Positions 1 through 9,193 of a stretch of DNA of 64,000 nt are shown here, piece by piece. The stretch comes from Desulfobacterales bacterium (GTDB lineage Bacteria; Desulfobacterota; Desulfobacteria; Desulfobacterales; SURF-7). Each line of letters starts with the position of its first letter. Positions within the stretch are counted from its first letter, which is position 1. Location of the stretch: NCBI GenBank assembly GCA_028277765.1, contig JANQFQ010000056.1, positions 1 through 64,000 on the forward strand, in the 5' to 3' direction. The notes below the pieces were generated by a model. The model had not been told where the DNA came from. It did no database searches and saw only the letters and a list, made by a program, of their open reading frames with translations. Position numbers and translations under genes: made by a program.

Positions 1-946
1 GAATATTAATGGCAGTATACAGGTGGTCCAGATTGATGCCGTTTTTGTCAAAATCATTACAGATGTCAGGGAGTTTTCTTCCCCACAAGGATTTACGCGC
101 GGTCCAGGGTTCAAGGAAAGAGAAACCGAATCCTTCGGTAATGCTGGTTGTGATAAAACATTGGGCTGACTGGACGAGATCAATGAAATCACGTGTCAGT
201 GCAACCTCAAAGTCAACATTCAAACTATGATCATTGGAAAACTTTCTCCAGCCTTTGTAGCTGTTAGCATCTTCAGGACTGTTTGGCGGACGGGTAATGG
301 CTAGTTTTTCATGGTTTTTAAAAAAAATTGAGACAAGTACAGCTTCGCCGATATTCTTTCTTCTTATGGCCCGGACAGGATAAAGGATAAAACTTTCAGA
401 CTGGAAGGCATTGGCAGGTGAGGGGAGGCGATTTACCGTATTGGAAATCATGTGAAGACCTTCGGGTTTCAAGCCTGATCGGAGAAGGATCCCGTAATCA
501 CGGGAATTGATCACGCCGTAATGGCAATCCTGGGTATATTCATCATCAAAATAGTATGATGATGGGCGACCATCCTCAGCAAAATCGTGAATCTGGATAA
601 AAAGCGTGACACCTGTTTTTTGCAGTTTCTTAAGGATTTTGAGTAAGTTTTTGTTTTTTGCCAGGCAGGGATTATGTACGTGGAGTAGATCACATCCACC
701 TTTCCATCTTGAGAAGATAGCGTCGGTTGCCAGTTCAGCTGTTTCCTCAGGGTCTGATGAAATGTTACTATATTCATCGTAGCCTATCCCTGGAATGCAA
801 ACCGTTTCAGCAGGAAAATCCGGTTCAGCTGGTTCTCCTGTCAGTACTAAGATTTCACAATCGTTTTTTAGTGATTCGATCTGCTGTTTGATAACAGTTG
901 TTACGCCACCTGTTTTCAGGTGGAAATGTATAAATGCGATTTTCAT
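1..946 (-). CDS. Glycosyltransferase, GT-B fold, family 4-like (partial, 3' end off the left edge)
   Basis: About 315 residues are visible, starting MKIAFIHFHLKTGG at the ATG complementary to 944-946; the frame is open to base 1, so the C-terminus lies outside the window. The N-terminal strand followed by a Gly-Gly loop and the segment DLLHVHNP (a cleft histidine) are typical of the acceptor domain of GT4 enzymes. Further on, TEGFGFSFLEP matches the EGFG-F-x-E donor-phosphate motif of retaining GT-B transferases. Such enzymes move a sugar from a nucleotide-sugar to a lipid carrier, glycan or small acceptor at the cytoplasmic side of the membrane. The substrate cannot be told. It is transcribed away from the receiver gene at 1317, with 370 bp between the two starts. 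Family assignment is fairly sure, subfamily is not. Confidence 0.8.
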   Translation of the reverse strand, partial: MKIAFIHFHLKTGGVTTVIKQQIESLKNDCEILVLTGEPAEPDFPAETVCIPGIGYDEYSNISSDPEETAELATDAIFSRWKGGCDLLHVHNPCLAKNKNLLKILKKLQKTGVTLFIQIHDFAEDGRPSSYYFDDEYTQDCHYGVINSRDYGILLRSGLKPEGLHMISNTVNRLPSPANAFQSESFILYPVRAIRRKNIGEAVLVSIFFKNHEKLAITRPPNSPEDANSYKGWRKFSNDHSLNVDFEVALTRDFIDLVQSAQCFITTSITEGFGFSFLEPWTARKSLWGRKLPDICNDFDKNGINLDHLYTAINI

Positions 947-1316
947 TTTATTGTTAAATAAATAGTAAGGATAATATCTGACCTTTTAAACACCATAGCA
1001 GATCAGATCCCCTAAATCAAATTTGGTAATCAATTTAATTATCTTTGTCTTGATACAGGAATGATTTTCGTATATAAGTATAGAGTACAGGTGCAATTAA
1101 AAAGATTTGCTCTACCATATAAAAAGCACCTATGACCTGTATTTAAAGTTGAATTTTAATAGCCCCGTTGAAATGACCTTCAAATTTAACGGGAGTAACT
1201 TAAAATATTTCAGGCACTCCGAAATTTGTCAAACCCTTTCAGGGGTAACAAAAAGCACGGTCATCCGGGCTGGAATAAACATTAAATAAAAAAAAGATGA
1301 TCTGGGAGAAAGAGTT
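947..1316. other. Intergenic region between divergent genes, with two short inverted repeats
   Basis: AT-rich region between divergent starts, so it should hold promoters for both sides. Two small hairpins are visible: CCCGTT (1164-1169) pairs with AACGGG (1188-1193), with GAA/TTC also pairing inside; ACCC (1233-1236) pairs with GGGT (1243-1246). I see no convincing gene here. No -35/-10 pair stood out enough to call. Confidence 0.4.
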
Positions 1317-1673
1317 ATGGCACGAATACTTGTGATTGATGACGTTGATGAGATCAGAGAGGCGCTTAAAGAGATGTTTGAACTTGAAGGTTATGATGTA
1401 AGTGACGCTCCTAACGGTAAAATCGGACTGAAACTTTTTCATGAGAAAAAGATTGATGTGGTCATAACTGATGTGTTGATGCCGGAAAAAGACGGAATCG
1501 AAATGGTGATGAAGCTTAAACAGGAATATCCTAAAGTGAATATTATTGTCATGACCGGGGGGCCGGTAGGATTTCTGAAGGTTGCTGAGAAATATGATAT
1601 AAAGTATGCTTTTAAAAAGCCTATTGAGCGAAAAATAATGCTAGATGCTGTCAGAGATTTGCTGAACGAATAG
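1317..1673 (+). CDS. Single-domain response regulator (CheY-like receiver)
   Basis: The 118-residue protein is a receiver domain only, without output domain. The acidic pair Asp8/Asp9, the phosphoacceptor Asp52 (in TDVLMP), Thr80 and the Lys101-Pro102 pair are all in place, so it should accept a phosphoryl group and act through protein contacts. GGGAG at 1304-1308 precedes the ATG with good spacing. It lies 295 bp upstream of, and on the same strand as, the giant hybrid kinase, whose HPt domain is a natural phosphodonor; that pairing is an inference from position. The base after the phosphorylation loop is unusual only in the Gly-Gly after Thr80 in place of the common Ala/Ser-Ala. Confidence 0.93.
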   Translation: MARILVIDDVDEIREALKEMFELEGYDVSDAPNGKIGLKLFHEKKIDVVITDVLMPEKDGIEMVMKLKQEYPKVNIIVMTGGPVGFLKVAEKYDIKYAFKKPIERKIMLDAVRDLLNE

Positions 1674-1808
1674 TTTTTAACCTGATTTTTAAATTTATAA
1701 TCCGAGTTCAATGTCGAAGTTTTAGATCAAGTACTGCGGTGACTGTGATCCAGCACTTAAACTTTTATCCATTCATCTTCAAGCAGTTTTTAATTCATGA
1801 ATTCCATT

Positions 1809-1851
1809 GAAACAGTACAATCCGTAAAAATGTTTTTTACAGGATTGTTTC
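1809..1851 (+). other. Imperfect hairpin between receiver gene and hybrid kinase gene
   Basis: GAAA..CAATCC..GTAAAAA pairs with TTTTTTAC.GGATTG.TTTC across a very short loop, giving a long but bulged stem. It lies 136 bp past the receiver stop and 118 bp before the kinase start. No U-run follows, so a Rho-independent terminator is only one option. A leader structure of the kinase mRNA is another. Confidence 0.4.
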
Positions 1852-1968
1852 AGACATTAATGGTAGTTTGATATATGTTTCATGCAATTGTAAAAAAATC
1901 TTGTCAACCAACTGCTTTTAATGTCTTGTTAGACAAATATAAATATCATATTTTTAGAGGGCCTTTGT

Positions 1969-4900
1969 ATGAAACCGACATATGAGGAACTTGAACAGCG
2001 GGTAAAGGATCTTGAGAAAGCCATGGCCGATGCCCGCGTTACAGAGGAAAGACTTCGTGAGAGCGAAGCTAAATTCAGGCTGATTTTTGAAAATGCCAAT
2101 GATGAGATCATACTCCTGAATAATGACGGCATCATTATTGATGTGAATAGTAAAATATATGATTTCTTCGGATACAGGCCTGAAGAAGTTGTTGGGAAGC
2201 ATTTTACTGAATTTGATGTTTTGAACACGGAAGATGAACAGATGAATATCCATTATTTTGAGGATATTATATCTGATAATTCAATTGGTTATTATGAATA
2301 TGAGGCGCCGCACAAAAACGGAAAGGAGAATGTCTTTGTAGAAGTAAATCCAGCACCCATAGAGATTAACGGTGAAGCCAAAGGTGTGCTGGCAATTGTG
2401 AGAAATATTACCAAAAGGAAAAAGGTAGAATCATCAGTAAGGGAAAGCGAAGAGAAATTGAGACTGATTTATGAAAATGCCAATGACACGATTGCTTTCC
2501 TGTCTGTCGACGGTGATGTCATTGATGTAAATAATAGAGTGTATGATCTTCTTGGGTATACGTATGAAGAGTTGGTCGGCAAAAATTTTGGTGAATTTGA
2601 TCTTTTTCAGGAGGAGGAGGAATTTGATAAAGCGTTTACGTTTCTACAAGAGATTGTAGCTGGGGAACCAGCACCTATGTTGGAGTTTGATGTTTTACGA
2701 AAAGACGGTACCATGATTATTATTGAGGGGAATGCCCGTGTGATCAAAAAAAATGGTGATGTGCAGGGGGTCATCATTATTCTCAGGGATATAACTGAAC
2801 GTATACAATCAGAGCTGACAATCCGTGAGAGAGAAGAAAAATTCAGGATGATTTTTGAAAATGCCAATGATGTTATCGCATATGTGGATATGAATGGACA
2901 GATAACTGATGTAAATAGAAGGATGTTTGACGTTTTTGGGTTTACGAGTGAAGAAGTGATTGGAAAGCATTATACAGAGGCGGGATTTTTAACTTCTGAA
3001 AATATTCCAATGTCTGAGGAACTTTTTGAAGAGTTTATGACAGGAGAGGATATTCCAATCATAGATTTTAGCGGTACACGAAAGGATAACAAGGAGATTT
3101 ATATCGAAGTAAGCCCCAGGCTTATAAAGCAGGATGGAAAAATGCAGGGTATTCTTGCTGTCATCCGGGATGTCACAGAGCGTAAACTCGTGGAGGCAGA
3201 ACTCCGGGAGAGTGAAGAGAAATTCAGACTGATTTTTGAGAATGCCTATGATGAGATTATTTATGTGGCTAGAGATGGCACAGCAATTGATGTCAACAAG
3301 AAGGTTGAAGAAATTTTTGGATATAAGCGTGAGGAGATTGTCGGGAGAAACCTGAGAGAGTTTACTTTTTTTGATGCAGATGAGTTTAAACGTGCGGAAA
3401 AGTTGTTTAATGATGCACTGTCAGGCGATCCAACAGAGATAAGGGAATTCAAGGCGCGTCACAGGGATGGCACGCCCATCTATATCAGTGCGAGCTCAAC
3501 CCTTGTCAAGAGAGGGGGAGAGCCAGAGGGAGTTTTAAGCATTGTCAGAGACATCACCGAGCAAAAAAAGACAGAGAAGATCCTTAAGGAGAGTGAAGAA
3601 AAGTTTAAGCTGATCTTTGAAAAAGCCAATGACGCGATTTTCTATTTTGATAAAAACGGCGTACTTATAGACGCGAACAGTAAAACATTTGACCTGCTAG
3701 GATACAAAAAGGAAGAGACAATAGGAAAAAAAATATCAGAATTCAACCATATTAAGCCCAATGATATCGAAGATGTTGAAGCGGTTTTTAAGGCAGCGGT
3801 TAATGGTGAAACCGTGCCGATGTTTGAAATGGAGCTTTTGCACCGGGATGGAACACCGGTTTTTATTGAAGCGAACTCAAGTGTCATCGGAGAGAATGGC
3901 TGGATAGAGGGGCTTGTTGTTATTGTGCGGGATATCACGGACCGGAGAAAGGCTGAAGCAAAATTGCGTGAGAGCGAAGAGAGATTTAAAACAATTTTTA
4001 ACAGTGCCAATGATGCTATTATCAACATTGATATCAACGGGATGGTTGTAGACGCCAATGAAAAGGCCTTTGAGTTGTTTGGATATAATCCAGAAGAAGT
4101 GTTGGGAGAAAATTTTGCAAAGTTCACTTTCATGAAGCCTGAAGACATGGAGAAGGCTATCAATATATTTAATGATGTAATGAGTGGCCAGCCAGCCCAA
4201 ATGCAGGAATTGCAGATTTACAGGAGAGATGGGACGCCTGTATATGTGGAAGCGAATGCGAGACTTGTCAGGCAGGGCGGGAAGATTCGGGGTCTGCTGA
4301 ACATCCTGAGGGATATCACTGAACGGAAACGAGCGGAAAAGGCCCTGAAGGAAAGCGAGGCCATGCTTGTAAACGCCCAGAGGGTTGCCCGGTTGGGGAC
4401 CTGGCACCTGGATTTTACTACAAACAAGCTTTCCTGGTCTGATGAACTGTATAGGCTTTGTAAAAGAACGAAAGAGGAAGGCCCTATAGAATTTGATAAC
4501 TGGGTGGAGCTCATCCATCCGGATGATATGGAATCTGTATCAAAATGGTTTCAGAATGCGGTTGACATCGGAGTGGAATACAGTCTGGACAGCCGTCTTA
4601 TTTGCACGGACGGTGAAATCCGATATATTCATTCTGAGGTTGAGGTGAGGAGGGATGAAGCCGGCAATCCAATAGGTGTGCTTGGCACAGCACTTGATAT
4701 TACGAAAAGAAAGAAAGCTGAAGAGGCGCTTATAGAGAGCGAAGAAAGATTTAAGATGATCTTCGAGAATGCAAATGATGTAATCGTTTACGTGGATATT
4801 TCAGGAATTATTATTGATGCAAACGCGAAGATTGAGGCTTTTGGATATACTCGTGACGAGGTAATTGGCAGAAACTTCACAGAGTTTAAAATATTCAATC

Positions 4901-7836
4901 CTGATGAGCTTAGAAGGAGCACCCGTTGCATGGAAGATACGCTGGCTGGTGAACAAAACAATATGTTAGAATTTGAAATATATAATAAAGAAAAGAAAAT
5001 GCTTTTTGTTGAGGTGAATTCCAAGCTTATTTATGAGGATGATAAACCTAAAGGTATTATAAATATTATAAGAGATATTACCGAGCGAAGGAAGTCTGAG
5101 GCGGCTTTAAGAGAGAGCGAAGAAAAATTCAAAACAATTTTTGAAAACGCAAACGATGAAATCCTTTACGTGGATATGGAGGGTGTCGTTATTGACGTCA
5201 ATGATAGGGTAAAGGATATTTTCGGATGGGAACGTGAGGAATGCATTGGGAAGGATTTTCTTCATTTTAACGCACTTGGACCTGAGGGCCTGCAACAATG
5301 CAGTGGGCTTATAAGCAACCTTATGGAAGGCAAAACCGGACACACGCTTGACGTTGAGGCCTTTAAAAAAGACGGCTCACAGATATTTGTTGAAGTAAAC
5401 GCAAAAATTATTGAAAGGGATGATACACTAAGAGGTATCGTCATCATTATCAGGGATGTTACAGAACGGAAACAGGCTGACGAAGCTATCCGTAAGGCCC
5501 GTGATGAACTGGAATTGAGAGTTGAGGAGAGGACGGCTGAGCTGAAGATGGCCAACATGGAGCTTCAGGCAGCTAAGGAAGCGGCTGATATTTCAACTAA
5601 AGCCAAGAGCGAGTTTCTGGCGAACATGAGCCATGAGATCCGTACGCCATTAAATGCTATTATTGGAATGGCTGACCTGTTGATGGGTGCGGGTATCACA
5701 AGAAAACAGCATAAATATCTAAAAATTATCAGCTCATCTTCCCTGTCACTTCTTGAAATAATCAATGATATCCTCGATTTTTCAAAAATTGACGCCGGCC
5801 GGCTGGTCCTAGACAGCCTCCCCTTTTCACCAAGAGAACTGGTTGAAGAGGTGGCAGACATGTTCCTGGCCAAAGGACTTGAAAAGGAACTTGAGCTGAT
5901 TGTAGATGTTAAGTCTGATGTACCTGAAAGGCTCCTTTCTGATCCTTTCCGTATGAGACAGGTCCTGCTAAATCTAACATCCAATGCATTCAAGTTCACC
6001 TCAGAAGGTGAGATATGCATTTCGGTTGAGAAATTGTCAGGAGAGAATGATTTAGTGGAACTCGTTTTCACTGTTCGTGACACCGGTATAGGGCTTGATC
6101 ACAAACAAAAGGAGAGCCTTTTTGATGCATTTATTCAGGCAGATGGTTCCACCACCAGAAAATATGGCGGTACTGGACTCGGTCTTTCCATCAGCAGGAA
6201 GATCGTTAATATCATGGGCGGAGAAATATGGGTGGAAAGCGAGCAGGGCAAGGGGAGCTCATTTTCCTTTAAGGCAATGTTTAAACGGATAGCCGGCCCT
6301 TCGAGAGTAAAATACGTGGTTCCGGAGGAGCTTAAAGACATAAAAGTTCTTATTGTTGATGATAACCTGACAACACTTCTCATCATGAAGCGTTATGTGG
6401 AGTCTTTTGGCCTTAGCGCTGAAACAGCAGAATCAGCTGAAGAGGCCCTGGAAAAATATTCGCAAACAAAAGAGGGTGAGCGGTTCGGTTTGATACTGAT
6501 GGATATAAGAATGGGAGGAATAGACGGTATTACCGCTTCAGAGAAGATCATCAATGATACACGCCAGGTATCGCCTCCAATTATAGTGATAACAGCATAT
6601 GGCCACGAGCAGGAGATTTACAGGGCAAAGGAAGCCGGGGTAAAGACAATATTGGTAAAACCAGTAAGAGCATCCATGCTGTATAGTGCTATAATGGAAC
6701 AGTTCGGATACAGTACATCGATTACAAACAGGGAAAAAGATTATTTTACAGGTCCTGCGAGATTTCCGGGTGTTCGGGTGCTGCTGGTTGAAGATAACCC
6801 ATTAAATCAGATGGTTGCGAATGAAATTCTTGTTTCAGCTGATATAGAGGTCGAAAAGGCATCTAATGGTATTGAGGCTGTGAAGATGGTGGAAGTAAAC
6901 ACCTATGACGCAATCCTGATGGATGTTCAGATGCCTGAAATGGATGGCATTGAAGCGACCATGCATATCAGAAAGAAAATGGGTATGGAAGATATCCCGA
7001 TCATCGCCATGACCGCAGGAGTTATGCTTGGAGACCGGAAAGAGTGTATAGATGCAGGCATGAATGACTATGTCAGCAAGCCAATCGGCCCGGAGCAACT
7101 GTTTTTAACATTAGGTCAATGGGTCAAGACGGAAAAGGCCGACCCTGAAGCAGATGCTGTTGCAGAAACGCTAGTTACTGAAGTACATCCTGAATTTAAC
7201 CTGCCTGACAGTATCCCGGGAATAAATATTGATGACGGCTTGAATAGGATAAACCGGAACAGGAAACTGTATCTAAAATTGTTATACAGCTTTTTAAGCG
7301 ACAACATTGATTCCACTGAAAGGGTAAGGTCAGCGATTGATCAAGGGGATTTAAAAAAAGCGAGTCAGATTCTCCACATTATCAAAGGGACCGGGGGGAA
7401 TATTTCAGCCTATGGCCTGTATGAGTCCGCAAACGATTTGATTAACGGACTTGAACAGCATGATCCAGAGATAGATAGACTCCATGCGGTTTTCGAAGAG
7501 GACCTTGAAAAGGTACTTGTTGCCATCAGGGATCTGGAACGGTCTTTAAAGGGCGCATTTCCAGAACGACTGGCTGATCTGGAAGATGTATCACATATGA
7601 GTCCAGAAGAGCAGGAAGAGATGATGAACAGACTAGATGGTCTCCTTATTAAAAATGATCTTGCAGCTGATGAATGTCTTGATATATTAAAAAAACATTT
7701 AAGACCGATGCCAGACAAGGAAGTGGTGAAATTGGAACAGCATATTGACAAATTTGAATATTACAGTGCGCGCCGTATATTGAAAAGGATCGCACAAGCT
7801 ATGGGGATTAGACTGACAGGAGGTGAAGATGGTTGA
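1969..7836 (+). CDS. Giant soluble hybrid sensor histidine kinase: nine PAS, HisKA, HATPase, two receivers, HPt
   Basis: The 1955-residue protein has no membrane segment or signal peptide, so it should sense cytoplasmic signals. After a short coiled coil come nine PAS units of about 125 residues. Eight begin with a near-constant segment like KFRLIFENANDEI and end in RDITERK; unit 7 (about residues 800-925) is a diverged PAS_3-type unit. A coiled coil (about 1170-1205) leads into HisKA with His1222 in SHEIRTP, then HATPase_c with N-box LNLTSNAFKF and G-boxes DTGIG and GGTGLGLSI. Receiver 1 has Asp1512 (LMDIRM), receiver 2 Asp1652 (LMDVQMP), and the HPt has His1803 (LHIIKGTGGN), followed by a helical C-terminal extension. 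All phosphorelay residues are present, so the enzyme can run His-Asp-His by itself. The next kinase gene overlaps its end by 8 bp. A cofactor such as haem or flavin in some PAS units is possible but cannot be read here. Confidence 0.95.
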   Translation: MKPTYEELEQRVKDLEKAMADARVTEERLRESEAKFRLIFENANDEIILLNNDGIIIDVNSKIYDFFGYRPEEVVGKHFTEFDVLNTEDEQMNIHYFEDIISDNSIGYYEYEAPHKNGKENVFVEVNPAPIEINGEAKGVLAIVRNITKRKKVESSVRESEEKLRLIYENANDTIAFLSVDGDVIDVNNRVYDLLGYTYEELVGKNFGEFDLFQEEEEFDKAFTFLQEIVAGEPAPMLEFDVLRKDGTMIIIEGNARVIKKNGDVQGVIIILRDITERIQSELTIREREEKFRMIFENANDVIAYVDMNGQITDVNRRMFDVFGFTSEEVIGKHYTEAGFLTSENIPMSEELFEEFMTGEDIPIIDFSGTRKDNKEIYIEVSPRLIKQDGKMQGILAVIRDVTERKLVEAELRESEEKFRLIFENAYDEIIYVARDGTAIDVNKKVEEIFGYKREEIVGRNLREFTFFDADEFKRAEKLFNDALSGDPTEIREFKARHRDGTPIYISASSTLVKRGGEPEGVLSIVRDITEQKKTEKILKESEEKFKLIFEKANDAIFYFDKNGVLIDANSKTFDLLGYKKEETIGKKISEFNHIKPNDIEDVEAVFKAAVNGETVPMFEMELLHRDGTPVFIEANSSVIGENGWIEGLVVIVRDITDRRKAEAKLRESEERFKTIFNSANDAIINIDINGMVVDANEKAFELFGYNPEEVLGENFAKFTFMKPEDMEKAINIFNDVMSGQPAQMQELQIYRRDGTPVYVEANARLVRQGGKIRGLLNILRDITERKRAEKALKESEAMLVNAQRVARLGTWHLDFTTNKLSWSDELYRLCKRTKEEGPIEFDNWVELIHPDDMESVSKWFQNAVDIGVEYSLDSRLICTDGEIRYIHSEVEVRRDEAGNPIGVLGTALDITKRKKAEEALIESEERFKMIFENANDVIVYVDISGIIIDANAKIEAFGYTRDEVIGRNFTEFKIFNPDELRRSTRCMEDTLAGEQNNMLEFEIYNKEKKMLFVEVNSKLIYEDDKPKGIINIIRDITERRKSEAALRESEEKFKTIFENANDEILYVDMEGVVIDVNDRVKDIFGWEREECIGKDFLHFNALGPEGLQQCSGLISNLMEGKTGHTLDVEAFKKDGSQIFVEVNAKIIERDDTLRGIVIIIRDVTERKQADEAIRKARDELELRVEERTAELKMANMELQAAKEAADISTKAKSEFLANMSHEIRTPLNAIIGMADLLMGAGITRKQHKYLKIISSSSLSLLEIINDILDFSKIDAGRLVLDSLPFSPRELVEEVADMFLAKGLEKELELIVDVKSDVPERLLSDPFRMRQVLLNLTSNAFKFTSEGEICISVEKLSGENDLVELVFTVRDTGIGLDHKQKESLFDAFIQADGSTTRKYGGTGLGLSISRKIVNIMGGEIWVESEQGKGSSFSFKAMFKRIAGPSRVKYVVPEELKDIKVLIVDDNLTTLLIMKRYVESFGLSAETAESAEEALEKYSQTKEGERFGLILMDIRMGGIDGITASEKIINDTRQVSPPIIVITAYGHEQEIYRAKEAGVKTILVKPVRASMLYSAIMEQFGYSTSITNREKDYFTGPARFPGVRVLLVEDNPLNQMVANEILVSADIEVEKASNGIEAVKMVEVNTYDAILMDVQMPEMDGIEATMHIRKKMGMEDIPIIAMTAGVMLGDRKECIDAGMNDYVSKPIGPEQLFLTLGQWVKTEKADPEADAVAETLVTEVHPEFNLPDSIPGINIDDGLNRINRNRKLYLKLLYSFLSDNIDSTERVRSAIDQGDLKKASQILHIIKGTGGNISAYGLYESANDLINGLEQHDPEIDRLHAVFEEDLEKVLVAIRDLERSLKGAFPERLADLEDVSHMSPEEQEEMMNRLDGLLIKNDLAADECLDILKKHLRPMPDKEVVKLEQHIDKFEYYSARRILKRIAQAMGIRLTGGEDG

Positions 7837-8947
7837 AAAGAATACCCTGTATAAAATAATGATTGTTGATGATATTCCCACCAACATTAAGGTCCTAGGG
7901 GAAACATTAAGAGCCGACCATGAGATTACTTTTGCAAGGAGCGGTCAGAAGGCCCTTGAAATAATCGAAGAGAACCCTCCTGATTTAGTACTTCTTGATA
8001 TCATGATGCCAGGAATTGACGGGTATGAAGTGTGCAGAAGGCTGAAAAAAGACAAAAGGACCAGGGATATTCCGATCATTTTTATTACAGCCAAGGGTGA
8101 AGATGAGGATGAAGCAAAAGGGCTGGAACTCGGAGCGGTCGATTACATTGCTAAACCCTTCAATCCTGTTGTAGTTAAAGCAAGGATCAATACCCATCTT
8201 GAACTCAAACAGCACCGTGATAACCTAGAAGATCTGGTAGAGGAAAGGACTAGTCAGCTTATCCATTCAGACCGTCTGGCCACACTCGGTACAATATCTG
8301 CGGCGATTGCCCATGAAATAATGAATCCGCTTTTTTCAATAAGCCTCAATGCGGAACTTATCCAGGAGAGTTTTGCCGGAGAGAAAGAAGGGGTTGTATA
8401 CAGTAAAATTGAAAAGATTATTAAAAACACCAGAAGGATATCAGCCCTGGTGGACGGGCTCAGGGGGTATTCGAGAAAAAGCGATATAGAAAAACAGAAT
8501 TATATACTGACTGAAATTATCGGTGAAGCTTTGAATATCCTAAACTACCGTATCGCTAACGCCGGGATGACGGCGGATACGTCAGGTGTTCCCAAAGACA
8601 TGACGGTTTATTGCGATTATCAGGGATTATTTCAAGTGTTTGTAAATCTTATTACAAACGCGGCTGATGCTTCAGATACCGACGAGGGGGGGACTATCAT
8701 CGTAAGCTCCCACCGAGAGGGTAATAATGCTGTGATCTGTATCCGGGATAATGGCCCGGGGATGTCTGAACAGATGCTTAATAAAATATTTGATCCTTTT
8801 TTTACGACAAAAGGGAGGGACCAAGGAACAGGCCTAGGCCTTTATATTGTAAGCAATATTATTGAAATGCATAATGGCAGGATTTCTGCTATCAGCATAG
8901 AAGGGACGGGGACAGAATTTGAAATTGTTTTACCCATGGGAGAGTAA
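7829..8947 (+). CDS. Receiver-histidine kinase (response regulator fused to sensor kinase)
   Basis: The 372-residue protein starts with a receiver (Asp57 in LLDIMMP, Lys109 in AKPF), then a coiled-coil linker, a HisKA domain with His162 in IAHEIMNP, and an HATPase domain (NLITNAAD, DNGPGMS, GTGLGLYIV). The ATG at 7829 was chosen because AGGAGG (7818-7823) sits five bases before it; a GTG at 7823 would lie on the ribosome-binding site. The start overlaps the stop of the large hybrid kinase (ATGGTTGA), so the two are almost surely translationally coupled. Kinases with an N-terminal receiver are typically regulated by phosphorylation from another kinase, which fits the HPt-bearing neighbour as upstream donor. 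No DNA-binding output is present, so the final target lies elsewhere. Confidence 0.93.
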   Translation: MVEKNTLYKIMIVDDIPTNIKVLGETLRADHEITFARSGQKALEIIEENPPDLVLLDIMMPGIDGYEVCRRLKKDKRTRDIPIIFITAKGEDEDEAKGLELGAVDYIAKPFNPVVVKARINTHLELKQHRDNLEDLVEERTSQLIHSDRLATLGTISAAIAHEIMNPLFSISLNAELIQESFAGEKEGVVYSKIEKIIKNTRRISALVDGLRGYSRKSDIEKQNYILTEIIGEALNILNYRIANAGMTADTSGVPKDMTVYCDYQGLFQVFVNLITNAADASDTDEGGTIIVSSHREGNNAVICIRDNGPGMSEQMLNKIFDPFFTTKGRDQGTGLGLYIVSNIIEMHNGRISAISIEGTGTEFEIVLPMGE

Positions 8948-9193
8948 GGGAATATGGAATTAAGGGATTTAGAGATTAAGGAATTTATGGATTTAGCGAT
9001 TAATGGCTGACACTGCCGTTTACAGTGGAGATAACCTTTTTACAATCTCATGACAGCATTGACACGTTGTACGGGAGACCCCGCAACTGTATCTTATATC
9101 ATATATCCTTACACAGATACTCTACACTCCGACACATAACCGGCCCAATCCAAAAATTCTTAAATCCTTTTACCCTATACCTTTTACTTTATA
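8948..9193. other. Intergenic gap with short degenerate tandem motifs
   Basis: The first 60 bases repeat the pattern GGAATTAAGGGATTTAG in degenerate form (8948-9006). Nothing else is recognisable, and the next gene has no clear ribosome-binding site. Confidence 0.3.

Noticed and set aside
1107-1289. Possible 60-residue gene before the receiver gene
   Set aside because: AT-rich, no ribosome-binding site, overlaps two hairpins and has no family pattern.
3642-4518. Long minus-strand open frames of 170-210 codons opposite the PAS array
   Set aside because: They are antisense shadows of a repetitive, strongly coding plus-strand gene and show no protein family features.
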